DNA from: Acanthaster planci
Lineage: Eukaryota > Echinodermata > Asteroidea > Valvatida > Acanthasteridae
Assembly: GCF_001949145.1 (NCBI RefSeq)
Contig: NW_019091534.1
Location: 355,541-417,540, forward strand
Reading direction: 5' to 3'
DNA length: 62,000 bases
The notes beneath the pieces are model-generated. The model did not search any database. It was not told the DNA's origin and worked only from the letters and a program-made list of their open reading frames with translations. Shown in pieces: positions 24,093-39,000 of the stretch. Each line of letters begins with the position of its first letter. Within the stretch, counting starts at the first letter, position 1. The position numbers and the translations under genes are program-made.

Positions 24093-27000
24093 CTTTGGGT
24101 AGAGAAACAATCAAGAACGCAATTTGTGAGATGTTGAACAATTCATCAAGGATGGCTGAGTGAAACTGTAGGGATACATTTGTGCGTTATTATGTTTTAA
24201 GCATCCAGTCGCAGCCGCCATTTCAGTGGGCACAACAGTACAACGTGTGTACACAAGCATGGCATATACAGGGCGGACCTCCAAACAAGAGAAGTCCACA
24301 TGGTGTAGGCCTAGAAGACGTTGTGTGGACTAACACATGTCCACGTTACGTTTTCCCCTCGCTACACAAACAGTTTTAGAGATTTTTAGCGCCACCATTA
24401 TTGTGGCAAAATGAGGAGGAAAAGCAAAACAGAATCATAATCAGAAATTGAGCTGAAAGGAGTTATCATAGTGGGAGAAATCTGAACATTTTCGTCGTGT
24501 TTTCTTGACCGCGGGAGAGCAAAGAAATGTCCACACTGGGTACGTGAAAAAAGCATGGAACATGATTGCTGGGCCTGTTGGGGTATGTTTAAGGTTCACT
24601 CCTACCACGAGTAATTAAATACTAGTACCAAATAAATGAGATATTGAAATTCTTGTTTCATGCTGAATCTTAAGCATTTGAGAGATTGATTGGGTTACAT
24701 ACCACCTCCTGCAGGCTTGGCAGACTCCACAGTGAAATTGGCAGCGACATCCTGGCTGATCAGACCAGCATGATTGATGGCTCTAACTGACAGACTATAG
24801 GTTGCATCATCAACCAGGCTAAGACCTGACCAATCAAGGTGGCTCTCAGAAGTGAATCCACAAGGTCTCCATGTTGTGGAGACGTTTGGCCCACTAAGAT
24901 AACACTAGAACGGGAAAGGGTTTTTAAGAAATTAGACGAAAGTTTATAACTCGTCGGTTGTCTCAGTATGAATTCTCCATCCTTCCTTTCATCTTTAAAC
25001 CCCACTTCAAATTACTTTCAACCTGAAAAACCAATCATACAAGACATGCATACTTTCAGTCCAAATTAGAGGAAGTGGAAGGAAAGTATGAATTTCAGAT
25101 AACCTTAGGATCTTTAAATTACTCATGTTGTTGCTTCAACAGCCATAACGTTGTGGTACTTATGTGATTAAGAAAATGATGTTTGCATCACTTCTTTTTA
25201 TTCAGAAGCATGTGTGAGTAATTTGTTGTCAAGCCTATGTGTTTCACTTTGGTTTACTGACCTATTTCTCATGAAAAAACCCAATGCACCTCAAACACTT
25301 TAATTGTGTATTTTTCAGTGTCAACAGCAGCATCTGAGTAGAGATGAAGTACTAACCCAGGCTCATCTGCTGATTTATGAATGTTCTACTCTATATCTTC
25401 TGCACTTTTATACCTGATAGAAATGGATTCCAAATGGATCTATAAATCCATGCCACGATGCTTTAAGAGAATCTCTCTGCGACTGATACCCATCTCGTGT
25501 TGCATATTGAGTCTCTGACAAAGTCTTCACACTGACAACAGCTGCCAAAGCACTTGGAGACTCTGTTACTATGGTAACACCATCTGATGATTTCCAGGAC
25601 GACTGTCCAGCGTGATTGTAGCATGTGACTGTGACATACAGGCGCTGACCTTCAACCATAGTCTGTGACAGACTGGTGGTGATGGTGGAGGTGGCATTAG
25701 GAGACTGTGACCATGGTGCGATGTCATCAAGATTAGGCTCTAATCCTGGGGAAAAATTCAATTTGAAATGAGTATTGGAAGCTCAGACTTTAAACGCATG
25801 TTGTAAATACTGGAACTATGCAGTGAATAATATTTCTACTGTAATTCTCAGGTCTGGATGTTGATCTGGATGTTGATCATAACTAAGGTAAAATGTAATA
25901 CTGAAATGACTCTTGCGAGTAGGTATTCTTAAGGAGTCTGCAGGTCAAATGGTATGGGCACCACCCGTGGGTCAGGTATTATTCAAGAGGGTCAAATGCC
26001 ACTTGGTGGAAGGCCAGTTGATTAACAAATGATCCCGGCTTCTAAGATGCCAAGGTGAATTGCTGTATCCGATACACCTAAACAAGAAATGGACACTGAC
26101 CAGTCACCGGTCAGAGATTACCAACGACTGAAAGTCAGCCGAGAGCCGAAAATGTATACTTCAATACCGCATATAAAATCACTTACAAGTCAGATGACTG
26201 ATGCACAGCAAGCAGAGTCAAGGAGTTTCAGGCTACTCCACAGAGAGTAAGATGTTGATTCACCGTGGGGAACAGAAAATCTAAATCTACTTACCTACTG
26301 CCCATTCACAGTGAGCAATTTCACTTTCGGTATCAAACGCTGACCAGCTGAACGTAAGAGAAGAATCCTCGGCGCTGAAGTCAATATCTGAGAAAAGAAA
26401 ATGAATTCTGTCTGAAGATTTTGGTAAATCTTTATTCCTGCCTACATTAAAAGCAAAAAATAAAACATTGGAGGAGTAGGTGCGGGAAAAAGTATCCTGA
26501 ATTGTTTATGATTAGCTCTGACTGATTACAAACACTGGGGAGTGAGACTGACGTAGTGGTTCTTTCTTCGCCTTCCACCTCTGCGGTTCGGGTTCGAATC
26601 CTAGCCCGGTCCACATATGGATTAGTTTTTCAGTCCGTGCATGATTCCGTGGATCTTTTATTCCTAAGGTGTTTCTTCCCACTTCTAAAACTGTAACTGC
26701 TTCTCATTGTCTCATCTCTACAGGCTTCCTCAAGCTTGCAAACTATCCGTTATCATATTCTATTGCCACTGGGAATAATATGTTTGAGCTCCAGGTTTCT
26801 GAATGAAAAATATTCAACAGTTGACAAAGTATGTATGATAAGATTGATAGGATGATTGGGTCATGCAATACAAAATTCGTGAAAACTGTGTCGACAACAG
26901 ATTTTGACATATACCTTGTTCAGTCTTCCCGTCAATGACGGAAAGAATTTCTGGTGGTGTCAAGTCAATCATTTCAGCGGCAGAGGTTGAAATGGCAATG

Positions 27001-30000
27001 AGATCAGCTGCATTTCTTGCCATTACCGTTACATAGACACGGGATCCATGTGCCATCCTCAGATCGGTGTTAATAGCATCTGTTCGTGTGCCCACTGATG
27101 TAAAGCTTTGTAGCTGGGTGCCACCTCTTGTTGTGCCTAAAAGTTAATCAAAAAGGACCAATTTTTCTCTTCTTTTCACTCAACTGAAAGCGACTGATGC
27201 TGTATTCAAGTTTCTGTTGATTGTGTTGCCACTGCTGAGAAATTGCACCACTACAGTCATCTTCCAAAGCAGGAATCAAACAACAGAAAAGAAGTGATTT
27301 TGAAAAAAACCTTAACAGCGATTGACCACGCTGACACATTAATCTGTCGATTGTCCACCTGTATTAAATTGCATGAAACTTGTTTATACTGAATGCAATT
27401 GGGATGCACGAAGCAATTAATCCTATCCATGCTGAATCCAAAGATATTCTCCATAATTTCAAAGGTCCCTAAAGGATTAAGTGTAACCTACCAATGGCCC
27501 AACTATAGTCCACTATGGGGCTCTCCGGATCAATGAAATCCCACTTAGACTGAAGAGATGACCAGCCGTGAATGAACTGGGTATAGACTTGTACAGGTTC
27601 GTCGTTGTTACTCGGTCTGATGCTGATTCGCCTCAGCTATGTAATACAACCAAATTGATGCGTCAAATGCTAAGCCTCAATTAAGTACATCACGTAGGCT
27701 TCTATCCGTTAACGAATTGAGTAGAAGAAACAGTTGAAGAAACCTTTCTTAAGCCTTATATTAAACAGGTTGACTTTTATGCATTAAAGGATTAAGGAAA
27801 AGGCCGTTTCAAAAGATCCACATGATTGCAAATACCAATTGCATTTTGGCATGGTTTCTGTGTTGAGAGCGCAAGTATGAATCATAATTACTTCACAATG
27901 AAATAATTTGCCAAATGCATTTTCAAAACAGTTCAGTCAAAGCTAGGGGTGCGTTACACATATTTAAACAAAATCAATTGAAACAAGATTAATTTGCTCA
28001 CCTGAACATTATCCAACAGGATTCCATTTGATCTTCCAACTGAGGAGATTTTTAATGTTGAGACATCTTCACTGGCTGTGAAGTAAAACCTTTGCCGATT
28101 CCACTGGATAGATCTCATACTCTGATCTGAGTGACGGTGTGCTGGTCGGTCATACAACCTAAAGATACGGTTCAATCCTGGGGCCTGGATGCAGCCTTCC
28201 TGATTCAGAGAAGGATTCTGAGATGGCATGTGACTGACGAAGATCACTATCTGGTATTGGCTGCCCATCGTTGTGTTGAAGGTTTGGGAGATGGCACCAC
28301 GGAGGGACAAGAAAGAATGACCGTCTTTGGCAATCTTCTTTTCAGATGAGACCACTGAAAACTGGCTGCCGGATTTAATTTTCCAGGCTTTGAGACCATC
28401 CGATTCTGGTGATGACGATGACTGCAATGATGAAGCTTCAGATGGTTCGTACAATGACTGAATTCCACCTGAGGCTCCACCTGATAACCCGTCTCCAGAA
28501 CTAAATGTGCGTTCAAAACCCATATCTGAAAAGGATGACAGACACGCTTTACACGTTCATTTCAGCATTCCCAAAGGCCTACCATTTATGTCTTCAACAT
28601 TTACGTTGTGAAAAAATAAAATTCTTTAATTTTCCGGGACAATGTTGGCCTTAGGTCTCTTTCATTTGCATAGTGAACTATCCTCCAATAGTATCTAATC
28701 AACCTAATGTCACTTTACCCGTGCTACGCAGCTCCCCCATCTCTTCAAATGATGGATTCTGAATCAGGTTATCCCCTACAAGGATATGTTCTATTGGCTC
28801 AGGGGGAGTAGTGTCCACTACAAATCCGTCTGAAGAGACTGAAACAGACTGCCGGCCAGCTGCATCAAAAGCTGAGATCCTGGAGAAATATCGAATACCT
28901 GGCAAAAAGAATCAACTTTATTGCTCATTAACGGTAATTTAAAAGTCCTCTGCTATCTTCACAGGCATAAGGGCTGCTGGAGATTCTGGTAAATACACAT
29001 CAAGAGTACAGGCCTGCAGCTTATTTTACATATAGTTTATTTTATTCATTTTTTAATATCACTTCTGATAAACTTTGAAAAACATTATTCGTTTCACCTT
29101 TCTTCAAAATGATTTAGTAGGCCATTTGTAAGCTTCAAATTTTTTGTCAATCTTAAATTGAAATTTGACAATTGAAATCTCCCACTAATACAAGAAATGC
29201 AATAGCTAGTAGCTAATATTCATTGTTTTCAAAATGCGTACTGCAAAGAAATTGTATCATATATTTGTTATTCAAGTTATTAAACATTCTCATGTTGAAT
29301 GACACAGATGGTTTTTCTATGCTCTATGAGTAAGAAAGCGAGCTTTTGAAATTGACATAGTAGGCTGGTTGGGTGTATTTCAGAGGGTATATTTTGGTGG
29401 ATAGCCTCTACATTTGTTTCCTTTGTATTCAAAAACGATTCAAAGCCATGAATTAAATCTATTTTTGATTCAAGTTGGAGCGATTCTCACAAGGACAAGT
29501 TCTGAAATAAAAGAATTGTTCGTTATTCTCATAACCTCTCCTGACAGAACTTTTGAAAACTATGATTAAATAAGGCAAGATTCTTTTGATTATTACCATC
29601 TGTGAGAGGTACAGCTAGAGTCTTGGAGGCAGACAAGTGGATTCCAACATCGGTGCAAGGCAGAATGCTAGCATTTCTAGGGCTTGGGATCTGTCCAACA
29701 CACCACTCATAATGGTCTATGTAGGATTCCAGATCCACAAAGCCATGCCAGGAGGCTGAGATGACTGTGCTGGAGTTTTGGTACTGTACATCATGGAGAT
29801 CTAGAATGGACAACACATGGACAGTTTGAAGGTATTTTCTCAGGAAAGTATGACTTTCATATCAAGACAAATAGCACTAGAACAGTTTATGTTATACAAC
29901 TACAGCAAGCAAATGCATCTGCAGAGAGCAAAATTTATTCAAAACTAAAAGAAGAAAGGTAACTTATGGTTTGCATTATGTTGGCAATGGATTACCTATT

Positions 30001-33000
30001 CCATCAAAAACTAGGCCAGGATCTGGCCTCCTGGTGTCCACTACAAAGCCATCACTGCTTCTGAGCGTCTGCAGACCAGCTTTGTTGAATGCCAGGACAT
30101 TGCTGAAGTACCGCACTCCACTTTGTAGGTCGAGGCTTGTGAACTGAGTGGAAGTTGCACCAGCTGGAAAGCTGTGATCATATTGACGGATATCTTCACC
30201 TGAGAAGGTCCAAATGATATTATTGCAATGGATGACTTTGTCAGTTCCCAGGCCTAAGGCTAAGCTGTGCATAACAATGCAGTGACACATACCAGATTGG
30301 ACATCTGATTTGTGTACTCAGGCACCTCCTTGAGAGGTACCTGGTGGCAAGTGTACTAATCTGCAGGATAATCCGAGCGTGACCTGGTAGTGAATGTACT
30401 CACCTCCTGGATGGTTGCTGTGTGCCACCTAAAGTGTAGTCACCTGCCGGTTAGTCTGAGTGTGTAGTAAGTGTACTCACCTCCTGGATGGGTGCTGAGT
30501 GACACGAGGTAGTGGGACATTGCATGGTCTAAAAACACTCCCTCCCAAGAAACAAAGAGGACAGTATCTGTCAAGTAATCCGTGTCTGCCCTGGCATCAG
30601 CTGCAGCGAGGTCCTTTATCTGGAAACAAAAATGCTCTGAATTTACATGATTATTTGAAGTTATAAGAAATATACACACCTCAACTTTATATGACCATTC
30701 GCTTCTCTTTACAAAACTCACCTTCGTGCTTCTGATTGTTGAGACTTTTGGTGGTGTTACGTCGGGGATAATGCCATCTGACTTGAACACAGCATATTCA
30801 CTGGTATCATACCAGGCTCGTACAAATACGTGATATTTGACTTGCTGAAGTAACTTGTGGTCTAATGACGAGGAAATGCACCCGAACAATGCAAAAGAAA
30901 CCAATAAAATGATAAACATAAATTGAATTACAAACGGGCAAAGTCATTTTGAATTCTGCAGGCGTAACCTGTTTGTCTGCATTCCATTCCAAGTGCGCAA
31001 TGTTTTATATGAGTTAAAGTAAAGAAAAAGGCAATAACTAAAAACATACAAAGACCCTTGGACTTAGGTTAAAGATGACGACGAGAGTAAAGACATCTAA
31101 TATGATTTCACCTGAGTTGCAGTGATAAACACGCCAATTGAAAAACTTGGCAACATGATGATGACAATAACAAGGAACACAGCAAAGAAGGTCACAAACA
31201 AGGTGAACAATATGATCATTAACAAGATAATGACAATGATACAAATAACAATAAATCACGACACTAGTATAAAGGTAATGAAACGTGTCAACTAAAAGAT
31301 TCTATTGAATTTGAATATCTCTTAATCCCTTAATGTGCTGGAAGCCTTCAATGTTTCGGAACATACTTACATTTGTGGTGCGCTTTAAATGATAAATATC
31401 TGCCTTTAAATATCTTTAAATATTGGACCAAAATATGCCGGTGATTAGGGTGCCCTCTTTCCCTTGTTGTCCCAGTTTAACCCATGAGTATTCCATTAAT
31501 TAATTAATGTTGATTTTTTTTTTGCGGCCTGACGCCTCTTGATAATTTAGAGTGAAATGCTAGTGAGCGGCCTTATTATCTAGTTGGTGCGTGGGTATAA
31601 AAAGCCCACGCGCGGCCAGCTCAGCCTCTTCCACTCGCTTGCTGTCTGCAATAAACACTGGACTCTCCTCGGCAGTATAGGTTAATATTACATCGGCATC
31701 AACCATCATCCAGTTAAGTTGCATCCAGACCTAGTCTGCCAATGTGACCTCGGTAAAGCACCAGCAGAGCCGTTCCCCCATCACACCGTGCATTGCAATG
31801 AGTTCGTTACCACAGTTTGGAGTACTATCGCTAGCGATCAATTTTATTAGCCGGTGCAAAGCTTTACTGAGCTTGAAATTGCTATAAATGTCAACACTAC
31901 CCATTTTCAATCAAACTTGGCAATAGTGGTCAGTACGGTCATTTTATTGAAATTTACAAAAGCCGCTTCGTCCAGTTTTCATCTGACGAAGGCTAAACTT
32001 GGAAAGTCCTATCCTTAGACTGGGCCCCACAAAATGTTTGGCTCAAGGTTATCTTGTAATCACTAGCAGTAATTTCACGACAATAAAAGCAGCCTCTTTT
32101 TTCGCATTCTTTAGTAGATGTCAGCTGTATTTGGTGAAATGCTTTCTTGTTTGAAGCAATAGCAGATTTGAAACCAAATTCATTCATTGGTCGGTGGTGG
32201 TTATTTTCTGGAGAACGGACAAAATGATTTTTGCTTCCTCTCTTCATAAACAATTCAGTCAAACTTTGTCAATTATGGCCCTCTTGCAATTTTTGCGTGG
32301 ATTGCAGATTTATGCAATGCTCAGCTAATGGCCAGTGTTTGTGTGATTGTCATGCAAAACTTGGAAAATGCTTCATTTCCTGAGCTTTTAAAGCAAATTA
32401 ATCGAAAGAAGTAGCGAAAAGGCTTCAAATATTGCGACATCTAGGGTTTTGGAGGTAGACTGGCCTGCAAAAAATCAGTATAGGCCTAAAATAAATTTAT
32501 CTTCAGAAAAATGACACGAAAGAAATACCAAGTGGTACGCAATAATGGTTTGGTGCATAAACCCTGGCCATTACCTGATCTCTATGCTTCATGAAGCAGC
32601 AACAGTTTCACCTATTTTACCTTTTTAAGATTCACATTTTTCCAAAAAAAGTGTTGTTAGAATGAGAGGTGAACCCATTAAGAATCTGGGCATTTGTTAT
32701 TGTTCTTGTGCCGACAATTTACCCCAAAACACCCAACCCCCTGTTCCTAAAGCCCCTTCACCAACCACTAGGGGTGGTCCTTGGTGCGTGACAGCAACTT
32801 TGGCACTTGGTGGTAGCTAGACTGCCTCACAATGCACCTGTTCCCTGGTCGCCCCTACAGTTGCTCATTGGATCAGCCTGGACAAGGACAAGCCTGAGGC
32901 ACCGTCGGTAGAGAATGCCACAACATAATCATTTCAAGCTTTAAACAAAGATTCCAAATTACCTCACCTTTACTTTCACATCTATCATTTTATGCTAATA

Positions 33001-36000
33001 TTATATTTTACTATGTAGCTCTTCAAATATGATTCCTTGAAGCCTGCCTACCCTCATCCAGCACAATGATTGCATTGTCGTCCTGTCCAACATCAAACCA
33101 TACTCTCTCATTCACTGGATCGAAGACTCCGACTGGTTCAGATGAAGAGTCATCCCCGATGCTCCATTCACACCTGCAAATATAGAGGATAAGAAAATGC
33201 ATATAGGCAGTATGGTTGTTTGAGCTTGCGGTATATACGAGTATGGACACTACGCCGGCAGTCTAAAGTGGATGTGATGTTGGGGAGTCCTTCCAAACTT
33301 CTTAGGAACATGTGGCTCTCATTCCAATGAATAATGGGTAATTAAACGGGGGGTGCCGAATTCGCCTCTAAAGTCATTCGTTTTTAGACAGAATTTGAAT
33401 GAAGTTTAACATCACGCGATTTGAAAATACCACGAGTAAGTTTAAAAGTACGCTCTTTCAAAATTACAGTCCAAGTGTATTAAATTTGAATTTGCATAAC
33501 GTTAAGAACTTGGGTCCCACCTGAGTAAGCTTGAGAGGTTTTTTCGCAAAGTCTAGGAAAAGCACTGAGCATACAGTGCTTATTAATATACGTTGGGTAA
33601 GGGCAAAACCCGTTACATAAATTAACGTCTCCCCAACGCAAAAATACATCTTGAAAAATAGTTCGCGGTATACCCGCTGCTTCACTTGACTCAGACCGGC
33701 CAGCCGAACCCGGCAAGCTCGGTGGTCGAGTGGTTAAGACATCTGCACTAGTAAGCTCTCGGAAAAGCACTGAGCATGCAGTGTTTATTAATATACATGG
33801 GGTAAGGGCAAAACCTGTTACATAAATGTTAAAATGGTTGCATATAAATGGAATGGAAAACGCGCTAATCTGCCTTGTAAATGTGAGCAGCTATACTGAC
33901 AGAACAGTGGACCCAACAAAGTGTAATATAATTTTTATAATTTGTGTGTATTTCAACTTACCACTTGATATCCAGTCCTTTACGATCAGTGATTCGCCAC
34001 ACTGCAGCCGCTGTGTGCTGAGTAGGGGTATAGTCTATGTCAGTCACCGCCTCGATATTATCGTACATGAGATCCAGTACATCCAGAACTTCTATCTCAG
34101 TGTGGGGATTATCTGAAAGCATTGCGACAGACGTGGTACCTATTAACGTTTCAACATTTCTAAGTGTCACGGTCCTCAAATAACTAAGAGCTGCATGTCT
34201 CAATTTGAATTACAAACAGGCTTTCTTAATTGACCAGTGGTCACTTTGCCGTGAGCGATTTGGTACTATTTTTGCCATCATTCTCTGTAACTTCATAAAT
34301 ATTTGTCGCAAAATGAAGTGGCAGGGATGATTAACATTAACTCCGAACATCTACAAGGTAATGCTGCAAACTGACCCTGATATAGTTTCCATGTAGATTG
34401 TTGAACTCGACATTTATTTGAGATATCTTTGGCACTTAGTCAATTCTGTATATAGTTTCTGAATCATTGATTGAGAGTATTAAACATATTTTGAGTTGCT
34501 CGAACTTTACATCCCTCTCAAACATTGAGCATTATTTGGGGTTTCTTTAATTTAATGAAATCCTATAACTTACGGTACACTGAATCCATTGTATCGTTTT
34601 ATTTTCCTGCTTTTCACTACTAATTGAATTTCACTAAAAGGATGAGTATAAGAGACCTACTTACTGTCTGATACATCAGTGCAAGACCGGTCTGGGTTAC
34701 ATGCTCTATCAATGGGTGCACATGCGCAATGACCTTCGCAAGTTGAAGGTGAACAATGTCGGAGTAGAACAAGAGTGCCTTCGTCTGCTGAGATGGCAGA
34801 TATTTCAAAGACTGAATGGTGACGAGAACTCGGTAGCCCAACCTTGGGAAAACCAATTATTTCCAACAATGACCAACTTATCATTTCACAATTAAACGTT
34901 TTAATTTCAATTCAATTGTTAAAGCAACCACATGGTATGCCAATAGCATTCTAATATAATCTTTGAAAAATATAAGCTTTGAAAAACTCTAGAAACAATT
35001 GAAAAATAATTATCAAACGTTACAGAAAATTTCACTTTCATTACACTTATGTGGTTCTAAAGGGCCAATAGAAAAATTACCAGATTTGGTATCTCCGGAT
35101 TAAAATGTACATTTTTGCCCACTGCAGTAAAATGTAAAAGTCTTGAGAGAGTTTGTTGAAAATGACTAAATATAAAGTGAATTGCAACATTTAAAGTTTG
35201 ACTGAAAGCTATGCTGCGAATACAGATAAGCTTTCTTTTATTTTTCTGTAACAGAATAAGACTAATTGACATAATCATAGTAATTTACCCCATTTACAGC
35301 CCAGATGGAGATGTAGAGATACGGAGGAGAAAGATCTGCTATACTGCCGTCCAGATGTACAACGGCTGTCTGCAAAATGCCCTCGTCCAATGGCATGCCG
35401 TCATCACTCTGATTGATTCGAACTGGTCCATTCTTGGAGAAAAAAACGACAATCATTCTGCTCATAGCATAAGGGGGGTTGATCTAAAAGGTTATGGAAA
35501 GTACGACAGCCTCGAAAACCAATGTAACAAATAGAAATAAAGCAATACCATACTGTTAAAAGGAGACAGAGTACGCTAGCATCTGAGCATTCTGCCCAAG
35601 ACATTTACAAATTTGAAAATCTGAAAATGGGAGCATTAAACACTATCATAAAAACAGCCCAACAGATTTTCAGCAGCCCATTTAATTACAAAGCGCAGTA
35701 CTATAGTTCTCTAAATTTAAATTTGCTAAAAAATCCACAATCTGCTCTTAGTGTTTCAAAGAAGATACCGGAGTGAGTTGCAAGCCACCGTAGGTGCGTC
35801 CGACAGACACAAAGTAGTGGCTGATACCAGAGTGCACATCAGCAAATCCCAACCAGGCAAGGGCTAAGGAACCAGTGGTGTTGCTGGTGTCTTTTATCCA
35901 CGTCATCCAGTCGCGGAGGTGGCGTTGGGAATTGGTTTGGTCTGGTTCAGTTGGACCAATCCAGTCGATATGGCGACGCTCCAAGTTGGCAGCACTCTCT

Positions 36001-39000
36001 GTGCCCACGGCAAACGACCCAACAGACGGCAGGCTGAAATCAACCTACACAAAAATGTGACTTATTGAATGGTGAAACACATAGCCTTATCCTGTTTGAC
36101 GAAATAAAGTGTGCTAGTGGGAGTACTGGTGAGTAACGACTGCAAGTGCTACATCCCTCGATCTGTATGGTCTTAAAACAATGTGTCAGCGCATGTTTAC
36201 TTAAAAACTGAAACATTTTTCTGAATCCTGGAAACGATGCTCTTGGCTGGGATAGCAGCATTTTTCATCACCCAATTTCTACTGTCCTTTTAAACATCAA
36301 TTTGATCTGAAAATGTCCCTGTGATACACATATAAATGTCGTGACAATTGGTCTTGGCTAAAAGTGAGTAGTGCTTTCAAATTTATTAAAGATTGGGTAT
36401 CTACGTACGACCATCATGTTGCTTATAACAATCCACTCCTCATTACAGCAATCCTTTGGATTTAAAACAACACTCTACGGTAGAAGTAATAGGAGCTTTC
36501 ATGCAAGGCCATTTTTGTAGATATGGTGATCAGAGAGCGGAAGTGGGTATGCCATTTACCAACACAGGTTCTGCCTTGGATTCCGTACAGAGACCAGCGA
36601 GGTTGCAAGCCACTACGGTTACGATGTAACGACTCCCTTCGTGTAATGTCAGATTGGTGAAAGTGTGGTCAACCTCGCTCCCTGCAATCTGCCAATAAGA
36701 TAACAAATACCCCTTCAGGCCATTTCCTCAGAAATATTTGTTTCCTGTAATAAAACTTGAGACGGCAGACATAATTTCACTGTCAATGTCACAACGGCTT
36801 AATAGCTATCCGTAACTGTTCCAGTAATTGATCACATTAGACGNNNNNNNNNNNNNNNNNNNNNNNNNNNNNNNNNNNNNNNNNNNNNNNNNNNNNNNNN
36901 NNNNNNNNNNNNNNNNNNNNNNNNNNNNNNNNNNNNNNNNNNNNNNNNNNNNNNNNNNNNNNNNNNNNNNNNNNNNNNNNNNNNNNNNNNNNNNNNNNNN
37001 NNNNNNNNNNNNNNNNNNNNNNNNNNNNNNNNNNNNNNNNNNNNNNNNNNNNNNNNNNNNNNNNNNNNNNNNNNNNNNNNNNNNNNNNNNNNNNNNNNNN
37101 NNNNNNNNNNNNNNNNNNNNNNNNNNNNNNNNNNNNNNNNNNNNNNNNNNNNNNNNNNNNNNNNNNNNNNNNNNNNNNNNNNNNNNNNNNNNNNNNNNNN
37201 NNNNNNNNNNNNNNNNNNNNNNNNNNNNNNNNNNNNNNNNNNNNNNNNNNNNNNNNNNNNNNNNNNNNNNNNNNNNNNNNNNNNNNNNNNNNNNNNNNNN
37301 NNNNNNNNNNNNNNNNNNNNNNNNNNNNNNNNNNNNNNNNNNNNNNNTACAGGGTAGTAAATATCTCAACTTTTTCATGTCCAAATGTCATGGAGTAAGC
37401 TATTCACAGTTAACCACATTTTGTGCAACTGCACTTTTTACCTTTACTGGATGTATGCTGACATCTCCATTTTGGTGTGTGCTGACCGATACATACTGGT
37501 CTTTGATGCCACTCTCTGGATCACGGAACTTCCAGGAAATGTGAATAACATCGCGTAAAATCTAGAAGAATATATGCAGATTAAACAAAACATTTGGTTT
37601 TCGGTTTTCTTTACTGAACAATATTTTCAGTTTCTCCTACTGATAGAATCTTCGTACCTGGGTACCTTGGACAGCCATCCCTTGTGTCTCATCAAAAGCA
37701 GGTGCCTTCAGCACATCAGGAGGGCTAGAGTCCACACGGAACCCATTAGATGTAGCCTCACTCCACATACCAAGCCGGTTATAGGTACGCACAGTGATGT
37801 AGATATCAGTGCCCAGAGGCAGCTGGCCTGATGCCGGCAGGAACATTAGAGCATCCTCTGATAGCTCAATGCGTGTAGAGGGGAGAATGTCCACAGCTCC
37901 TGGTGTAGTGCCCGCACGCCATTCGTAGTGGGAGAGACCAGAGTGAGGGTCATGGAAGCCCCACCAATGTGCTTGCAGTCGAAGCCTACAGATCGATGTA
38001 AATATCAGTACCAAAAATATGCCTAATGGTTCATCAGCATTGTGTGAATCATTAATAAATGTGTAAGTAGCGAAGCACAGAAGATAGATTAATCTTGCAG
38101 ACTTGATTTTATTTATTACTTATGTCGATTTATTTCTGATTTGAATTGTAACAAAGTTCAGAAATGAACAGGTTTGTTAATATCGATTTTTTAAATAAAC
38201 ACCAAAGGCTAAACTCATCAGTTTAAGACACTGGCATAGTTAGGTCTGATGAAACTAATAAATGAGAAACTCACAACAAAACCCATTGATGGCGAATGCT
38301 TGTACTGTGCCAGATATTTAGCATTCATTTGCCCTAGATATGTTCTAGGATCGTGCTTCAATCTGTTAAATTCTGCTTTAATTGGTTAGTTTTCTAATTG
38401 AAACGGCTAAATAATAGAGCCCCCAAAACAGGATGCGGAAGGTTGTAAGACTCTGTATTGGCGGAATTTAGTAAACCTTCAATATATTATCCAACGGTGA
38501 AGTTGCGGAGCCTTCAGGCTCATGTGACCAGAAAATAAATCATCCCCCATCTTCAAGTTTGTTCAAGATGAAAATACTCGGATTACCCAAAAGCAGAGAT
38601 TTGTAACCTCCCTTCACTGTGATCTTGAACTGACATAACACCCCCCCCCCGACTTGCCCCTCCGGGATCGGCTCCACCAATGATGATATCACCTTGAGGA
38701 CTGGTAGCTGATGTCACCGCTCCCAGCACTGCCATCATACACCCGCCCTGGCACAGGGGGCGTGTCATCAACCACGACCCCATCAGAGGTCACTGAAGTA
38801 CAAAGGTCAGCAGCATTACAAGCTGTCACTGTCACATAGTAGGTCAGACCTGGCACCAGATTCAGGTTTTCCGCACGAACATCTGAGAGGGAAGACACAG
38901 TACTCATCACTAGACGGGTGGCAAAGCTGCGAGGATATTGCACTGCTAGTATACGCTCTGTTCTTTAATCTTATCGGTGATTCAATTTAAGAAGGATAAA

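Noticed and set aside
26545-26625. A functional tRNA gene at the A/B-box region
   Set aside because: Acceptor-stem pairing and anticodon arm are not found; the sequence continues into a SINE-like body.
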